A stretch of 64,000 nucleotides of DNA from Kordia antarctica (GCF_009901525.1 NZ_CP019288.1:5299501-5363500); one strand, 5' to 3'; shown: positions 42,640 to 52,013, counted from the stretch's first letter. Translations and numbers: made by a program. The notes: generated by a model from the letters alone, not told the origin.

Positions 42640-45618
42640 TTATAGTTTCATTACTTTTCTTGTTACAACGCCACTATCAGATTTTAGCCTTAAAATATAC
42701 AGACCTGAAGTAAGGTTTGAAAAATCTATTTTTTTACTTTTAATATTCGATTCTCTAAGTATTTGTACTTTTTTCCCTGTAATAGATGTAATTTCTATTT
42801 CTAAATTATTTACGGATTCCTTAAAATCTATGTGCAATATATCAGTCGTAGGATTTGGATAAATTGTTAAATTTTCCATTGCAAAGTCGTTGGTACTTAA
42901 AACCATATTACTTAACATAATATTCCCATTGTTTCCTCCAACTGTGTTGTCATTCCTCCATAAAAAATAAGCGTTACTTTCATTCACATTCCAATTGTTG
43001 TAATCATTTATGCTATTTCTAAGAGAATTGATATCTCCTGAATCATTCCCGATATACACTCCGAAGTTTTGATCGTAAGGATTCGCCACATTTCCTCCTG
43101 TAACATCAATATTGAATCCTACAAGAGCTAGTGGTAATTCGCAATATGCGTTTCCACCTCCTATAGCCCAACCTGCAGCTTGAATACTGGTGTTTTCGAC
43201 TCCATTCGTGTTTAGACCTGTTAGCCATGTATTACTAGTGTCATCTGGATGTGTCGCAGTATTTCCACTATAAATTAATATAGAGTCTCCTGCTGGTGAA
43301 AGATCAAAATCACCATCTGTTCCTACTAACTGATTGGTTGTTCCTACTAAAGTTTCAATTCCATTGATAACCGTAGTAACTGTTCCGTTACTTTCTAGTT
43401 TTAAAACAGTTCCAACAGCGTGAGAACTATCTGATGTCCATGAAAAAACATCATCTATCCCAAATGGACTTCCATCACCAGAAGTATTAAACGAACCATC
43501 GTCTTTCCAACTGCGGTTAGATATACAAATTGAAGTTCCTGGTTCTATATTTTTTAATAGAATAAAAGCAAGTTCTGCTATATTTCCAGCAGCTGCTTTA
43601 TAGCCTACTATTGCGATATCTCCTGCAACTAATGTACTTGGATTTACTACTACAGGAGCGTCAAGGATATTGATTTCTGCTGGATTAATATTTATGGTAC
43701 CAGCCGAAGATCCTGTTAATGTAATAATAACAGTTTCATTACTTTCAGCTGTACTATCATCAACCGCAACAATTATGATGTCCGTACTGTTTGTTCCTTC
43801 TAGTATGGTAAGTGTACCTGATAATGTATTATAGTCCGTACCTGAAGTTGCAACACCATCAACGTCATAAGTTACATTGATATCTGACGCTGCTTGAGTT
43901 CCTACGGGTAAACTAACTCTAAATACGCCATCAGTTCCGCCTTCAGTAGCATCTCCAATTGCTGTAACACTAATTTCATCAGAATTTGCTATAAGCGGCA
44001 TTCCAAAGAATCCATCATAATTTGGCAACGTACCATCATCCCACAAAAAACTATGCGGATGACCACTTCCATTACCGTCATTGTCAAACCAACATGGATT
44101 TACATTTTGAAATTCGGATACCCAAACTACGCCTTGCATAAGCATATCATCAATAATAACTTCCGCATTAGGCTCCGTACTTCTAATATCTGTTGTTTCT
44201 CCAGGATCTGTGGCAATATTATATAATTTGAAAGCTGCCGTTGTATTGTTGTTTCCTTTTTTTACCACTTTATAATCTCCTCTCATTACGGCTCCATTTT
44301 GAAACCCTAATTGTGGACGCATTACATATATATTTTCTCCTGAACGTGCATCTTGATTTGCGATTACATCGTCCATAATAGATTTCCCTTCTAAAAGCTT
44401 TCCGGCAGGAACTGGCGCACCAGCTAAATCAATAAATGTAGGATATAAATCTAATGAAGATACTAAATGATCGTATGTTTGATTGGCAGAAAGTTGATCT
44501 GGCCAGTGAAAAAACATAGGCACACGATGTCCGCCTTCATCCACACTACCTTTTCCATTCGTAAGCGGATAATTTACAGCTCCTGCTTGCCTTAATTTCC
44601 CTCCATTGTCACTCATAAAGATAATTAAGGTGTTATCTAATATACTATTGTTTTGTAAGGCATTTTTAACTAAACCAACACCTTCATCCACAATGCTTAC
44701 CATAGTAGCATATACAATTCTATCTTGCACTAATTCTTGTCTGTACTCTGCATCTGTTCCCGTCCAACTACTAGGAATATTAGCATTTAGGATATCTGGA
44801 CTTGACGCCACTAAGGTCTCAAAATTTGGATTGTCTATCAAAAATTGATCTATTTTAGCTTGCGGTGCTTGCAAAGGCGTATGTGGTGCATTGTATGCTA
44901 AATACAGAAAAAATGGATCTGGATCTGCTGCATTAGTGTTAATATAATTAACTGCTTCTTCTGTAAGAATGTCCGTTAAATATTCAGTATTACCAAACTC
45001 AGATGCAGTTACGTACGTATTATTTCGCAACAGCGGAACTCTATATTCATTAGTTACAGGATTTCCGTTAGTAACACTGTTGTAATATTGCGCTTCATAA
45101 TCAGATTCATAATACTGATGTCCACCTCCGAGCATTCCAAAAAAGTAATCAAATCCTCTGTTATTAGGTATAAATTCATTCGCAACACCTACATGCCATT
45201 TACCAATAGCTGCGGTATTATAAGAATTTTCTTGAAGCACTTTGCTAAAAAACTTTTCACTTGTTGTAACACCCAAAGGATTGTTAACACTGTTTTCTAA
45301 ATTGTATTGCGCACAAACCCTATGAGGATATACGCCAGTTAGCAAAGCAGCCCTACTAGGTCCACAAAATGGATGTGCAACGTGTGCATTTTCAGCAATG
45401 ACTCCATTTGCAGCTAACGCATCTAATTCTGGCGTAGGAATCACTCCGTATTCTGGAGGAAAGTTTGCAGGTCTATTAAACCCGACATCGGTATACCCTA
45501 AATCATCTGCAAATATTAGCACAATGTTTGGTCGCGTGCCTTGTGTTTGCGAAAATCCAATCAATGGAGTGACGACAATCAACAATTTGATAAAGGATAA
45601 AAGAAGACTATTTTTCAT
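42640..45618 (-). CDS. Modular S1 sulfatase with Calx-beta and T9SS sorting domains
   Basis: The 992-residue protein has a signal peptide, then an S1 sulfatase domain (about 27-520) with NIVLIFADDLGYTD and CGPSRAALLTG, the formylglycine Cys being about residue 85. A Calx-beta-like segment (about 535-640), an unassigned beta-rich segment (about 645-900) and a T9SS type A sorting domain (about 915-992, NLTIYPNPTTDILHIDF and GLYILRLKSD) follow. It removes sulfate from the galactan and should be carried to the cell surface or medium by type IX secretion, unlike the other two sulfatases. It heads the seven-gene minus-strand operon. Confidence 0.92.
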   Translation of the reverse strand: MKNSLLLSFIKLLIVVTPLIGFSQTQGTRPNIVLIFADDLGYTDVGFNRPANFPPEYGVIPTPELDALAANGVIAENAHVAHPFCGPSRAALLTGVYPHRVCAQYNLENSVNNPLGVTTSEKFFSKVLQENSYNTAAIGKWHVGVANEFIPNNRGFDYFFGMLGGGHQYYESDYEAQYYNSVTNGNPVTNEYRVPLLRNNTYVTASEFGNTEYLTDILTEEAVNYINTNAADPDPFFLYLAYNAPHTPLQAPQAKIDQFLIDNPNFETLVASSPDILNANIPSSWTGTDAEYRQELVQDRIVYATMVSIVDEGVGLVKNALQNNSILDNTLIIFMSDNGGKLRQAGAVNYPLTNGKGSVDEGGHRVPMFFHWPDQLSANQTYDHLVSSLDLYPTFIDLAGAPVPAGKLLEGKSIMDDVIANQDARSGENIYVMRPQLGFQNGAVMRGDYKVVKKGNNNTTAAFKLYNIATDPGETTDIRSTEPNAEVIIDDMLMQGVVWVSEFQNVNPCWFDNDGNGSGHPHSFLWDDGTLPNYDGFFGMPLIANSDEISVTAIGDATEGGTDGVFRVSLPVGTQAASDINVTYDVDGVATSGTDYNTLSGTLTILEGTNSTDIIIVAVDDSTAESNETVIITLTGSSAGTININPAEINILDAPVVVNPSTLVAGDIAIVGYKAAAGNIAELAFILLKNIEPGTSICISNRSWKDDGSFNTSGDGSPFGIDDVFSWTSDSSHAVGTVLKLESNGTVTTVINGIETLVGTTNQLVGTDGDFDLSPAGDSILIYSGNTATHPDDTSNTWLTGLNTNGVENTSIQAAGWAIGGGNAYCELPLALVGFNIDVTGGNVANPYDQNFGVYIGNDSGDINSLRNSINDYNNWNVNESNAYFLWRNDNTVGGNNGNIMLSNMVLSTNDFAMENLTIYPNPTTDILHIDFKESVNNLEIEITSITGKKVQILRESNIKSKKIDFSNLTSGLYILRLKSDSGVVTRKVMKL

Positions 45619-45884
45619 TATATGTTATCTTGGTATTTGATGATTTTTTTCAATTCAATTTCTACATGCTGTAAAACTAAATAGTATGAATTTGATAAAA
45701 TTTGAAATACGTTTTTAAATGAACTATATTTTAATACGATATCTATCTACATATTTTCAACTCAAAAATAGCTGACTTTAACGAAAATGATTGAGTTTAA
45801 ATTAACCTTAACTGACTCCATATTAACTCATCTTTACCTAAAAATTATCTTAAAGGTAATTTTTGACAGATATTAACTGAGGTC
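45619..45884 (-). promoter_or_regulatory. Upstream region of the sulfatase-SusC/D operon
   Basis: No gene is seen. A TTACCT-N14-AGGTAA inverted repeat (45834-45859) uses the same half-site, at the same 21-bp distance, as the GGTAA direct repeats of other PUL units. An overlapping 8-bp stem, AAAAATTA/TAATTTTT, occupies 45840-45864. No good -7 box is found at the matching distance. Confidence 0.4.
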
Positions 45885-45931
45885 AAAAAAAACTTGCGAT
45901 CAAAATTCTGATAAGAACTTCTAATCGCAAG
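45885..45931 (-). terminator. Terminator of the 45986 gene
   Basis: On the minus strand, CTTGCGAT (from 45931) and ATCGCAAG (to 45893) pair across 23 nt, followed by eight T (45892-45885). The gene it serves ends 55 nt upstream. Confidence 0.8.
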
Positions 45932-45985
45932 CTGTAATGATTGTTTATAGATAAGGCTTGCTAATTGTACAAACCTTAAAACACG

Positions 45986-46342
45986 TTATTTTACTTTCTT
46001 TAATTCTTCGCGCATTTTCTCTAAAAAAGGCTTCATATCTTTGTATGATTTCCCTGTGATTTTAGACATTTTATTGTGATACAATTTACTAGCTTCTCTA
46101 GTTAATTCTTGTTTCTTCTCTTTCGAGATTTCATCATTCTTAAAAGCTTTGTTGCTCGATACGTAAACAGCAACCATTTCCATGCGAGCTTCAGAAAGTT
46201 CTGCTTGTTGTTTATCATCCAAACTGTACTCTGCAGCAGCGGCTTCAATATAAACTTTGTTTTGTCTTTCGTGATACTTATTTTGTCCGTATGTTGATAC
46301 GAATGCCATAATTAATACAAGTGTAATAAGGATTTTTTTCAT
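45986..46342 (-). CDS. Small secreted helical protein of the PUL
   Basis: The 118-residue protein has a signal peptide (ILITLVLIMAFVSTYG) and a charged, fully helical remainder (DDKQQAELSEARMEMVAVY, then ISKEKKQELTREASKLYHNKM and FLEKMREELKKVK). The layout is like Spy/CpxP-type periplasmic chaperones, but the LTxxQ motif is not clear. It lies 36 nt after the GH16 gene on the same strand, so the two may be cotranscribed. The role in galactan use is unknown. Confidence 0.6.
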   Translation of the reverse strand: MKKILITLVLIMAFVSTYGQNKYHERQNKVYIEAAAAEYSLDDKQQAELSEARMEMVAVYVSSNKAFKNDEISKEKKQELTREASKLYHNKMSKITGKSYKDMKPFLEKMREELKKVK

Positions 46343-46378
46343 CGTAATATAAATTTTAAAGGGTTTATCAAATACTAA

Positions 46379-47407
46379 TTAATTTTTCTTTTGCCAAATG
46401 CGTACATAATCAATTTCAAAATCGACAACGCCATCATCTTTTTTGCCTTCAGGGCTATTTAATTCTAAATCTTCTTTACTATCTGGAACACCATGCCAAG
46501 GAAATGTTTCTTGGTCAAGCCAGATTCTAATTGGTTTTGTCAGTACATAATTTTCATTTGTTCCGTTTCCGCCTTTATTTTTAGCGACATCATCATAAGC
46601 ATTGATTTCTTCTTTCGTTACCGAAAAAAGTTTTATTCCATCAATATAATACGTAATTCCATTTTCATTCCATTCAATACCGTACACATGAAAATCGTCT
46701 GCAACTCTAAAACCAAGATCACGGTGTTCTGTATACGTTGTTTTTCCTTTTCCTAGTTTGCTCCAATCGTGAATAGACCACCATAACTCTCTGTCTTTTC
46801 CTCTTTCTTCTTTTTGTGGTTGTCTGTGATCTCCAAACATTTCAAACATATCAAACTCTGTACCGTTTCCTGTACCCCAAAAAGAACTCGTAACTTCGGC
46901 ATCAGCGGCTTTGCTTCTGATTTCCATATAACCATATTTGAATAGTTTACGGGTAATTAAGCAAGCTGTGGTAATGTTTTCATACTTATATTCTACGCCT
47001 TGATATTTCTGAGTAGTATTGCTAAAAGGAAAATCAGGTTCCCATCTTGTTTCTAAAATAAGCATCCCATTTTCTAGTCTAAAATTTTTACCAGAAAACT
47101 GAGAAGGCGCTCTACCAATCCATTCTGTCTTCCCAGGTTGATCTTCATTAACATACGTTGGAACGCCATTTTCAAACTCACCAACAATACGCCATTTATC
47201 AGTATCTAAGTCTTTAGCGTTAAACTCATCACTTACGTCTGTATTTAATGTCCAATTTCCAGTATTTGAAGGATCAGATTTTGGAAGAACAGAAATCGTT
47301 TTCTGAGTTGCATTTGAAGCACTTTGTTTTTGATTTCCACAACTAAGCATCATCAAGAAAGCAAAGACTATTACTATATATTTGTAATAAGAAAATTGGT
47401 GTGTCAT
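46379..47407 (-). CDS. GH16-family galactanase lipoprotein (first copy)
   Basis: The 342-residue protein has a lipobox LSCGN (Cys 23) and a GH16 domain with the catalytic E-x-D-x-x-E motif in TEFDMFEMFG (Glu184 nucleophile, Glu189 acid/base) and a DFHVYGIEWNENGITYYIDG segment. GH16 enzymes of this kind cut beta-linkages in agar, porphyran, carrageenan or furcellaran; the exact subfamily cannot be assigned by eye. The neighbourhood favours a carrageenan-type substrate. A second copy at 57458 shares the MFEMFG motif. It faces away from dgoK and has GGTAA repeats upstream. Confidence 0.88.
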   Translation of the reverse strand: MTHQFSYYKYIVIVFAFLMMLSCGNQKQSASNATQKTISVLPKSDPSNTGNWTLNTDVSDEFNAKDLDTDKWRIVGEFENGVPTYVNEDQPGKTEWIGRAPSQFSGKNFRLENGMLILETRWEPDFPFSNTTQKYQGVEYKYENITTACLITRKLFKYGYMEIRSKAADAEVTSSFWGTGNGTEFDMFEMFGDHRQPQKEERGKDRELWWSIHDWSKLGKGKTTYTEHRDLGFRVADDFHVYGIEWNENGITYYIDGIKLFSVTKEEINAYDDVAKNKGGNGTNENYVLTKPIRIWLDQETFPWHGVPDSKEDLELNSPEGKKDDGVVDFEIDYVRIWQKKN

Positions 47408-47442
47408 TTTATTATAATTATGATCTTGGATATTTTATGAAA

Positions 47443-47450
47443 CAAATTTA
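47443..47450 (-). promoter_or_regulatory. -7 box for the first GH16 gene
   Basis: TAAATTTG on the minus strand, 36 nt before the ATG and 33 nt from the proximal GGTAA half-site. The -33 element is weak, as expected for an activator-dependent promoter. Confidence 0.5.
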
Positions 47451-47482
47451 TGGATAAATCTAAAACGTTATTGTAGTGTAAA

Positions 47483-47509
47483 TTACCCACTTATAAATAG
47501 AAATTACCC
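47483..47509 (-). promoter_or_regulatory. GGTAA direct repeats upstream of the first GH16 gene
   Basis: GGGTAA occurs twice on the minus strand, at 47509-47504 and 47488-47483, exactly 21 bp apart, as is typical for the two half-sites of an AraC-type dimer. Confidence 0.55.
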
Positions 47510-47554
47510 TTAATAACTTTCTGAGGAATAAATTGATGAAGAAGTTGAAAATAG

Positions 47555-47580
47555 GGTAAAATAGGACTATGAAATGATAA
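47555..47580 (+). promoter_or_regulatory. GGTAA/GATAA direct repeats upstream of dgoK
   Basis: GGTAA (47555-47559) and GATAA (47576-47580) are 21 bp apart on the plus strand. A -7-like TACTTTG starts at 47613, 33 nt after the second half-site, the same distance as for the first GH16 gene. Confidence 0.5.
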
Positions 47581-47670
47581 TTGACACAATTTTTATAGAC
47601 TAATAATGAATGTACTTTGTAGTGTAACAAAACATTATTTTAGTATAACTAAGTTTTTGCTTGAAGCGAA

Positions 47671-48609
47671 ATGAAAAAAACACCAACACATTTTATAAGT
47701 TGCGATTGGGGAACGAGTAATTTTAGATTGCACGTTGTAGCACTTGATGCCTTAAAAATAATACACACATTAGCAACAACGAAAGGTGTCAAAGTAGTTT
47801 ATGGCGAATTTTTACAGCAAGAAAAATTAAGTCAAACAGATTTCTTTGCTGAATATCTGCAAAAACAAGTGCAGCAACTACCAAAAGAACATCAAAACCA
47901 TCTCATAATTGCTTCAGGAATGATTACCGCAAATATTGGTATGTCTGAAATGCCGTATGCGCAAATGCCTTTTCAAAAAGATGGAAGTTCGCTCTTATCA
48001 AAAAAAATAACACTCAATACTGGTTTAGAAATACTGTTAATCTCAGGTGTTTCAGATGCTTTTGGAATGATGCGTGGCGAAGAAACACAAGCCATTGGTC
48101 TTTCAGAAAATATGACGAATGAAGACAGTATCTTAATTCTACCAGGAACACACAGCAAACATCTAACGTATACAAACGGACAATTTACAGCGTTGAAAAG
48201 TTACATGACAGGCGAAGTTTTTGAATTATTAGCCACAAAAAGTATCTTATCAAATTCAATAAAAAAGACACCAATTAATTCATCATTAGAAGCACACTTT
48301 TTAAAAGGTGTACAACTTGGTGTAAAAGGTGAATTAAGCGCAAACTTATTTTCCATTCGTGCAAACGACTTAGCTAAAAAAGCAACACACGAAGAAAACT
48401 ACTATTTTTTAAGTGGTTTACTAATAGGCGATGAATTGGCGTACTTAAAAGAAACGTCTCAAAAAATATACATAGCTGCGCCAGCTTCACTCTCAAAATT
48501 ATATCAATTAGGTTTAGATTATATAATAGGTTCCGATAATTACATTTTATTTAATGAAGCAATCGTAGAAAAAGCAATCATTATTGGACAACAAAAAATA
48601 GGAATATAA
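47671..48609 (+). CDS. dgoK: 2-keto-3-deoxygalactonate kinase
   Basis: The 312-residue protein shows the DgoK family start FISCDWGTSNFRLHVV, SGMITANIGMSEMPYA, MMRGEETQ and LPGTHSKHL, all typical of 2-dehydro-3-deoxygalactonokinase. It phosphorylates KDGal at C6 with ATP. The next gene, the aldolase, starts one base after its stop, so the pair acts together on KDGal from anhydrogalactonate (or galactonate). Divergent from the GH16 gene with a shared 263-bp control region. Confidence 0.93.
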   Translation: MKKTPTHFISCDWGTSNFRLHVVALDALKIIHTLATTKGVKVVYGEFLQQEKLSQTDFFAEYLQKQVQQLPKEHQNHLIIASGMITANIGMSEMPYAQMPFQKDGSSLLSKKITLNTGLEILLISGVSDAFGMMRGEETQAIGLSENMTNEDSILILPGTHSKHLTYTNGQFTALKSYMTGEVFELLATKSILSNSIKKTPINSSLEAHFLKGVQLGVKGELSANLFSIRANDLAKKATHEENYYFLSGLLIGDELAYLKETSQKIYIAAPASLSKLYQLGLDYIIGSDNYILFNEAIVEKAIIIGQQKIGI

Positions 48610-48610
48610 C

Positions 48611-49246
48611 ATGACAACTACATCAAATTTTTCTTGGGAATTATTCAATAAAGTTCCAATTATAGGAATCGTGAGAAACATTCCTATGGAAACCGTAAAA
48701 AAAATTGCGCAAGCATACGTAAACGCAGGATTGACTACGATTGAAATCACGATGAATACCAAAGATGCTGATAAAATTATCTCATATTTAAGAACTAATT
48801 TCCCGGAATTAAATGTTGGCGCAGGAACGGTTTGCACAACGGAAGATTATGACAAAGCTGTAAAATCAGGCGCGCAATTCATTGTAACACCAATCATTGA
48901 TGAAATTGTCATAAAAAAGGCTGTTCAGCAAAACATTCCAATATTTCCTGGCGCATTCACGCCAACCGAAATCTACAAAGCTTGGTCTTTAGGTGCGTCG
49001 GCGGTCAAAGTTTTTCCAGCTACACAACTAGGAGCTACCTATATAAAAGATGTTCTTGGTCCTTTAAACATAATAAAATTAGTGCCAACCGGAGGCGTTT
49101 CAAAAGAAAATATAAAATCGTTTTTTCAAGCTGGCGCAACAGGTGTTGGTATGGGAAGTTCATTGCTCAATAAAAAAATAATTGCAAATAATGACTTTAG
49201 TGCATTAGAAACATACTTCAAAAGCATTGTTGCAGAAATTCAATAA
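48611..49246 (+). CDS. dgoA: KDPGal/KDPG aldolase
   Basis: The 211-residue class I aldolase has the catalytic Lys in ASAVKVFPA (about Lys133), the Glu in TTIEITM (about Glu45) and the phosphate-binding PTGGVS and GVGMGSSL. It splits 2-keto-3-deoxy-6-phosphogalactonate (or -gluconate) into pyruvate and glyceraldehyde-3-phosphate. Coupling to dgoK favours the galacto form. It completes the candidate anhydrogalactose route begun by the dehydrogenase and cycloisomerase in the other operon. Confidence 0.93.
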   Translation: MTTTSNFSWELFNKVPIIGIVRNIPMETVKKIAQAYVNAGLTTIEITMNTKDADKIISYLRTNFPELNVGAGTVCTTEDYDKAVKSGAQFIVTPIIDEIVIKKAVQQNIPIFPGAFTPTEIYKAWSLGASAVKVFPATQLGATYIKDVLGPLNIIKLVPTGGVSKENIKSFFQAGATGVGMGSSLLNKKIIANNDFSALETYFKSIVAEIQ

Positions 49247-49338
49247 ATTGTATCAGAAAAGCAGTTTAAATAAATAATTGTTAATATCATTATTAAATTA
49301 TCAAATAAAAGAGTTATAATTATCAAATTATTTTTATT

Positions 49339-49346
49339 TATATTTG
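49339..49346 (+). promoter_or_regulatory. -7 box of the AraC regulator gene
   Basis: TATATTTG ends 6 nt before the ATG at 49353, so the mRNA would be almost leaderless. A TTG at 49344 that might pass as a start lies inside this box. The -33 element is weak. Confidence 0.45.
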
Positions 49347-49352
49347 ATATAT

Positions 49353-50213
49353 ATGAAATTGGTAATAAAAAATAACGATACACTCCAAAATAAACGTCTC
49401 AGTATTACGACGAAAGAGAAGCCATGTCTGGATTCTGAGTGGCATTACCACGCGGAATATGAATTAATTTATATCTCTGAAAGTTTCGGAATTCGTTTTG
49501 TGGGTGATGATGTTTCACAATTTACACCAGAAGACTTAGTATTAGTAGGTCCATATTTACCACATTTATGGAGAAATGACGTTTCTTATTACAACCAAAC
49601 AGAAGATGAAATCTCTGTAAAAACGATTGTAACCAAATTTACAAGAGACTTTATAGGCGAAAACACTTTTAATAATCCTGAGTTTTCAGGAATTGACAAG
49701 CTTTTAAAAGAATCGAACTATGGTATATCTTTTGGTTCAGCACTAAGTAAAAATTTGCATGATGATTTAATGGTATTATCTACATTATCAAAAGCAGAAC
49801 AAAGTATTGAACTATTAAATATTCTATTTAAGCTGTCGCAAACTACAGATAAAAAAATACTATCATCTTCAGATATGCGTCAATATACAACTGAAAATTC
49901 TGAGCGTATTGATCAAGTATTAAAATATATATCCGATAATTATATTTCTAACATAAGTCTCACAGATGTTTCAGAAGTGGCTTGTATGACAACGAATTCT
50001 TTCTGTCGATTTTTTAAGAAAATGACCAATAAGTCGTTCACGCAATTTCTAAATGAGGTCAGAATCAGAAACGCTTCTCGCTTACTAGTTCAAAGACAAG
50101 CATCGGTTTCGTCGGTTTGTTATGCAGTTGGATACAATTCAATAACCAACTTTAACAAACAGTTCAAATACATCATGGGAGCAACTCCTAAAGATTACCG
50201 AGAATCTTTATAG
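49353..50213 (+). CDS. AraC-family regulator of the PUL
   Basis: From the ATG at 49353 the protein has 286 residues. An N-terminal cupin domain, with the metal or sugar site in SEWHYHAEYELIYI, is followed by a C-terminal AraC double helix-turn-helix (ISLTDVSEVACMTTNSFCRFFKK, then SVSSVCYAVGYNSITNFNKQFK and GATPKDYRESL). Such regulators activate transport or catabolic genes on binding a sugar. Its place between dgoA and the sulfatase operon makes it the best candidate for recognising the GGTAA repeats. In marine Flavobacteriia AraC regulators are known to control carrageenan genes. Confidence 0.9.
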   Translation: MKLVIKNNDTLQNKRLSITTKEKPCLDSEWHYHAEYELIYISESFGIRFVGDDVSQFTPEDLVLVGPYLPHLWRNDVSYYNQTEDEISVKTIVTKFTRDFIGENTFNNPEFSGIDKLLKESNYGISFGSALSKNLHDDLMVLSTLSKAEQSIELLNILFKLSQTTDKKILSSSDMRQYTTENSERIDQVLKYISDNYISNISLTDVSEVACMTTNSFCRFFKKMTNKSFTQFLNEVRIRNASRLLVQRQASVSSVCYAVGYNSITNFNKQFKYIMGATPKDYRESL

Positions 50214-50338
50214 AACTATTTGCAACGCTACTTTGAAAAATAGCACTATTAGTTCAAGACAAACTATGGATACCATATTTTCTAAATTCCATAAAAACGA
50301 TCAAAAAATAGCACAATTATCTTCCAAAAACCAATAAA

Positions 50339-50364
50339 GGTAAATAAGAGTTACTAAATGGTAA
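50339..50364 (+). promoter_or_regulatory. GGTAA direct repeats upstream of the sulfatase operon
   Basis: GGTAA at 50339-50343 and 50360-50364, 21 bp apart. A -7-like TAATTTAG starts at 50396, 32 nt after the second half-site, close to the 33 nt seen at the other sites. The ATG lies at 50458. Confidence 0.55.
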
Positions 50365-50457
50365 GTTATAATTAAAACTAATCCGATTTTGTATATAATT
50401 TAGTCGAAACATTTAAGCTGAGTAAAATCAGCTTGTAAACAAAAGATAGTTTTACAG

Positions 50458-51888
50458 ATGAAAAGCCTTTTTATTACCTTAATCGCGATAACGTTTTCAA
50501 CACAAATACTTGCGCAAGAAAAACCAAACATCGTTTTGTTATTTGCAGATGATGCAGGTTTTGCCGATTTTGGATTTCACGGTAGTGATGTCATGAAAAC
50601 ACCAAACTTAGACAAACTAGCCAAACAAGGTGTTCGATTTGAACAAGCGTATGTTTCCGATCCAACTTGTGGACCTTCACGCGCAGGATTAATCACTGGG
50701 AAATACCAACAACGTTTTGGCTTTGAAGAAAACAATGTGCCAGGCTATATGAGTAAAGTTTCTGCTGCAGATGGCGCACAAATGGGCGTTCCTACAGAAG
50801 AAGTTACTTTAGCTGATTACTTAAAAAAACAAGGATATCGTACTGCTTTTTATGGCAAATGGCATTTAGGTGGCGCAGACAAATTTCATCCAACCAAACG
50901 CGGTTTTGATGAATTCTATGGATTCAGAGGTGGCGCAAGGAGTTACTTTCCGTACTCAAAAGAACCTAAAAATAAACTGGATTTAATGGAACGCGGTTTA
51001 GGAAACTACCAAGAACCAAATGGCTATCTTACAGATGTATTAGCGGATGAAGCGATTACATTCATAGAAAAAAGTAACAAAGAAAACAATCCGTTTTTTG
51101 TCATGATTTCATTCAATGCAGTACATACACCAATGGATGCAACGCCAGAAGATTTAGCGCAATTTCCACAACTAACAGGGAAAAGAAAAACGGTGGCAGC
51201 TATGACATTAGCATTGGATAGAGCCGCAGGAAAAGTGCTTGACAGACTAAAAGCATTAGGATTAGATAAAAATACAATCGTTGTGTTCACAAACGATAAT
51301 GGTGGCCCAACTGACAAAAATGCGGCTTCAAACTTGCCACTAAGTGGAACAAAATCCAATCACTTAGAAGGTGGAATTCGTGTTCCTTTTTTAATGAAAT
51401 GGCCAGGAAAAATTAATCCAAATACTACGTATGAACATCCAATAAGTTTACTCGATATTTTACCAACGTTCTACGCGGCGGCAGGCGGAAACGCTGAAAA
51501 ATTAAAAGACATTGATGGAGTAGATTTACTACCGTATCTGCAAAATGTTAAAACAGACAAACCGCACAATGTGTTATTTTGGAAAAAAGATGGACGTGGT
51601 ACCATTCGTAAAGGAGATTGGAAACTCATTCGTTTTCCTGATCGTCCAGCCATGTTGTTTTACTTGCCAAATGATTTAAAAGAACTCAACGATCTTGCTG
51701 CTTCGGAACCTGAACGCGTCAAGGAAATGTATAAAGAATTATTTGAATGGGAATTAACGTTGGAAAGACCACGTTGGATGCTCAAAAAAAGCTTTGAAAA
51801 ACTAGATATTGACAGGATGGATGACTATTGGGACATAGAAAATCAGCCAAAAAGTATCATAAAAAAAGAAACAAAGATCAAACAATAA
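50458..51888 (+). CDS. S1 family sulfatase
   Basis: The 476-residue protein has a signal peptide ([15 protein letters not shown]-type, ending LAQE), the metal-binding start [16 protein letters not shown], the signature [11 protein letters not shown] with the formylglycine Cys about residue 71, and GKWHLGGA and NDNGGPT for the other ligands. It removes sulfate from galactan oligosaccharides in the periplasm. The S1 subfamily cannot be assigned by eye; S1_19 or S1_17 would fit known carrageenan loci. First gene of the plus-strand PUL operon. Confidence 0.93.
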   Translation: MKSLFITLIAITFSTQILAQEKPNIVLLFADDAGFADFGFHGSDVMKTPNLDKLAKQGVRFEQAYVSDPTCGPSRAGLITGKYQQRFGFEENNVPGYMSKVSAADGAQMGVPTEEVTLADYLKKQGYRTAFYGKWHLGGADKFHPTKRGFDEFYGFRGGARSYFPYSKEPKNKLDLMERGLGNYQEPNGYLTDVLADEAITFIEKSNKENNPFFVMISFNAVHTPMDATPEDLAQFPQLTGKRKTVAAMTLALDRAAGKVLDRLKALGLDKNTIVVFTNDNGGPTDKNAASNLPLSGTKSNHLEGGIRVPFLMKWPGKINPNTTYEHPISLLDILPTFYAAAGGNAEKLKDIDGVDLLPYLQNVKTDKPHNVLFWKKDGRGTIRKGDWKLIRFPDRPAMLFYLPNDLKELNDLAASEPERVKEMYKELFEWELTLERPRWMLKKSFEKLDIDRMDDYWDIENQPKSIIKKETKIKQ

Positions 51889-52013
51889 CAAGGTGAAAAT
51901 ATACATCTGATTTTTACAATGTTAATCATAACAAAAGTGGCGAAAATCACTAAAAACTAAATTTATCACAGCGTACATTCTCGCGAAAGCGATAAAAAAG
52001 ATACATTAAAAAC

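Noticed and set aside
51970-51998. TCTCGCGAAAGCGAT stretch as a regulatory site of the GH127 gene
   Set aside because: It looks like a short repeat common in flavobacterial genomes, and nothing ties it to regulation here.
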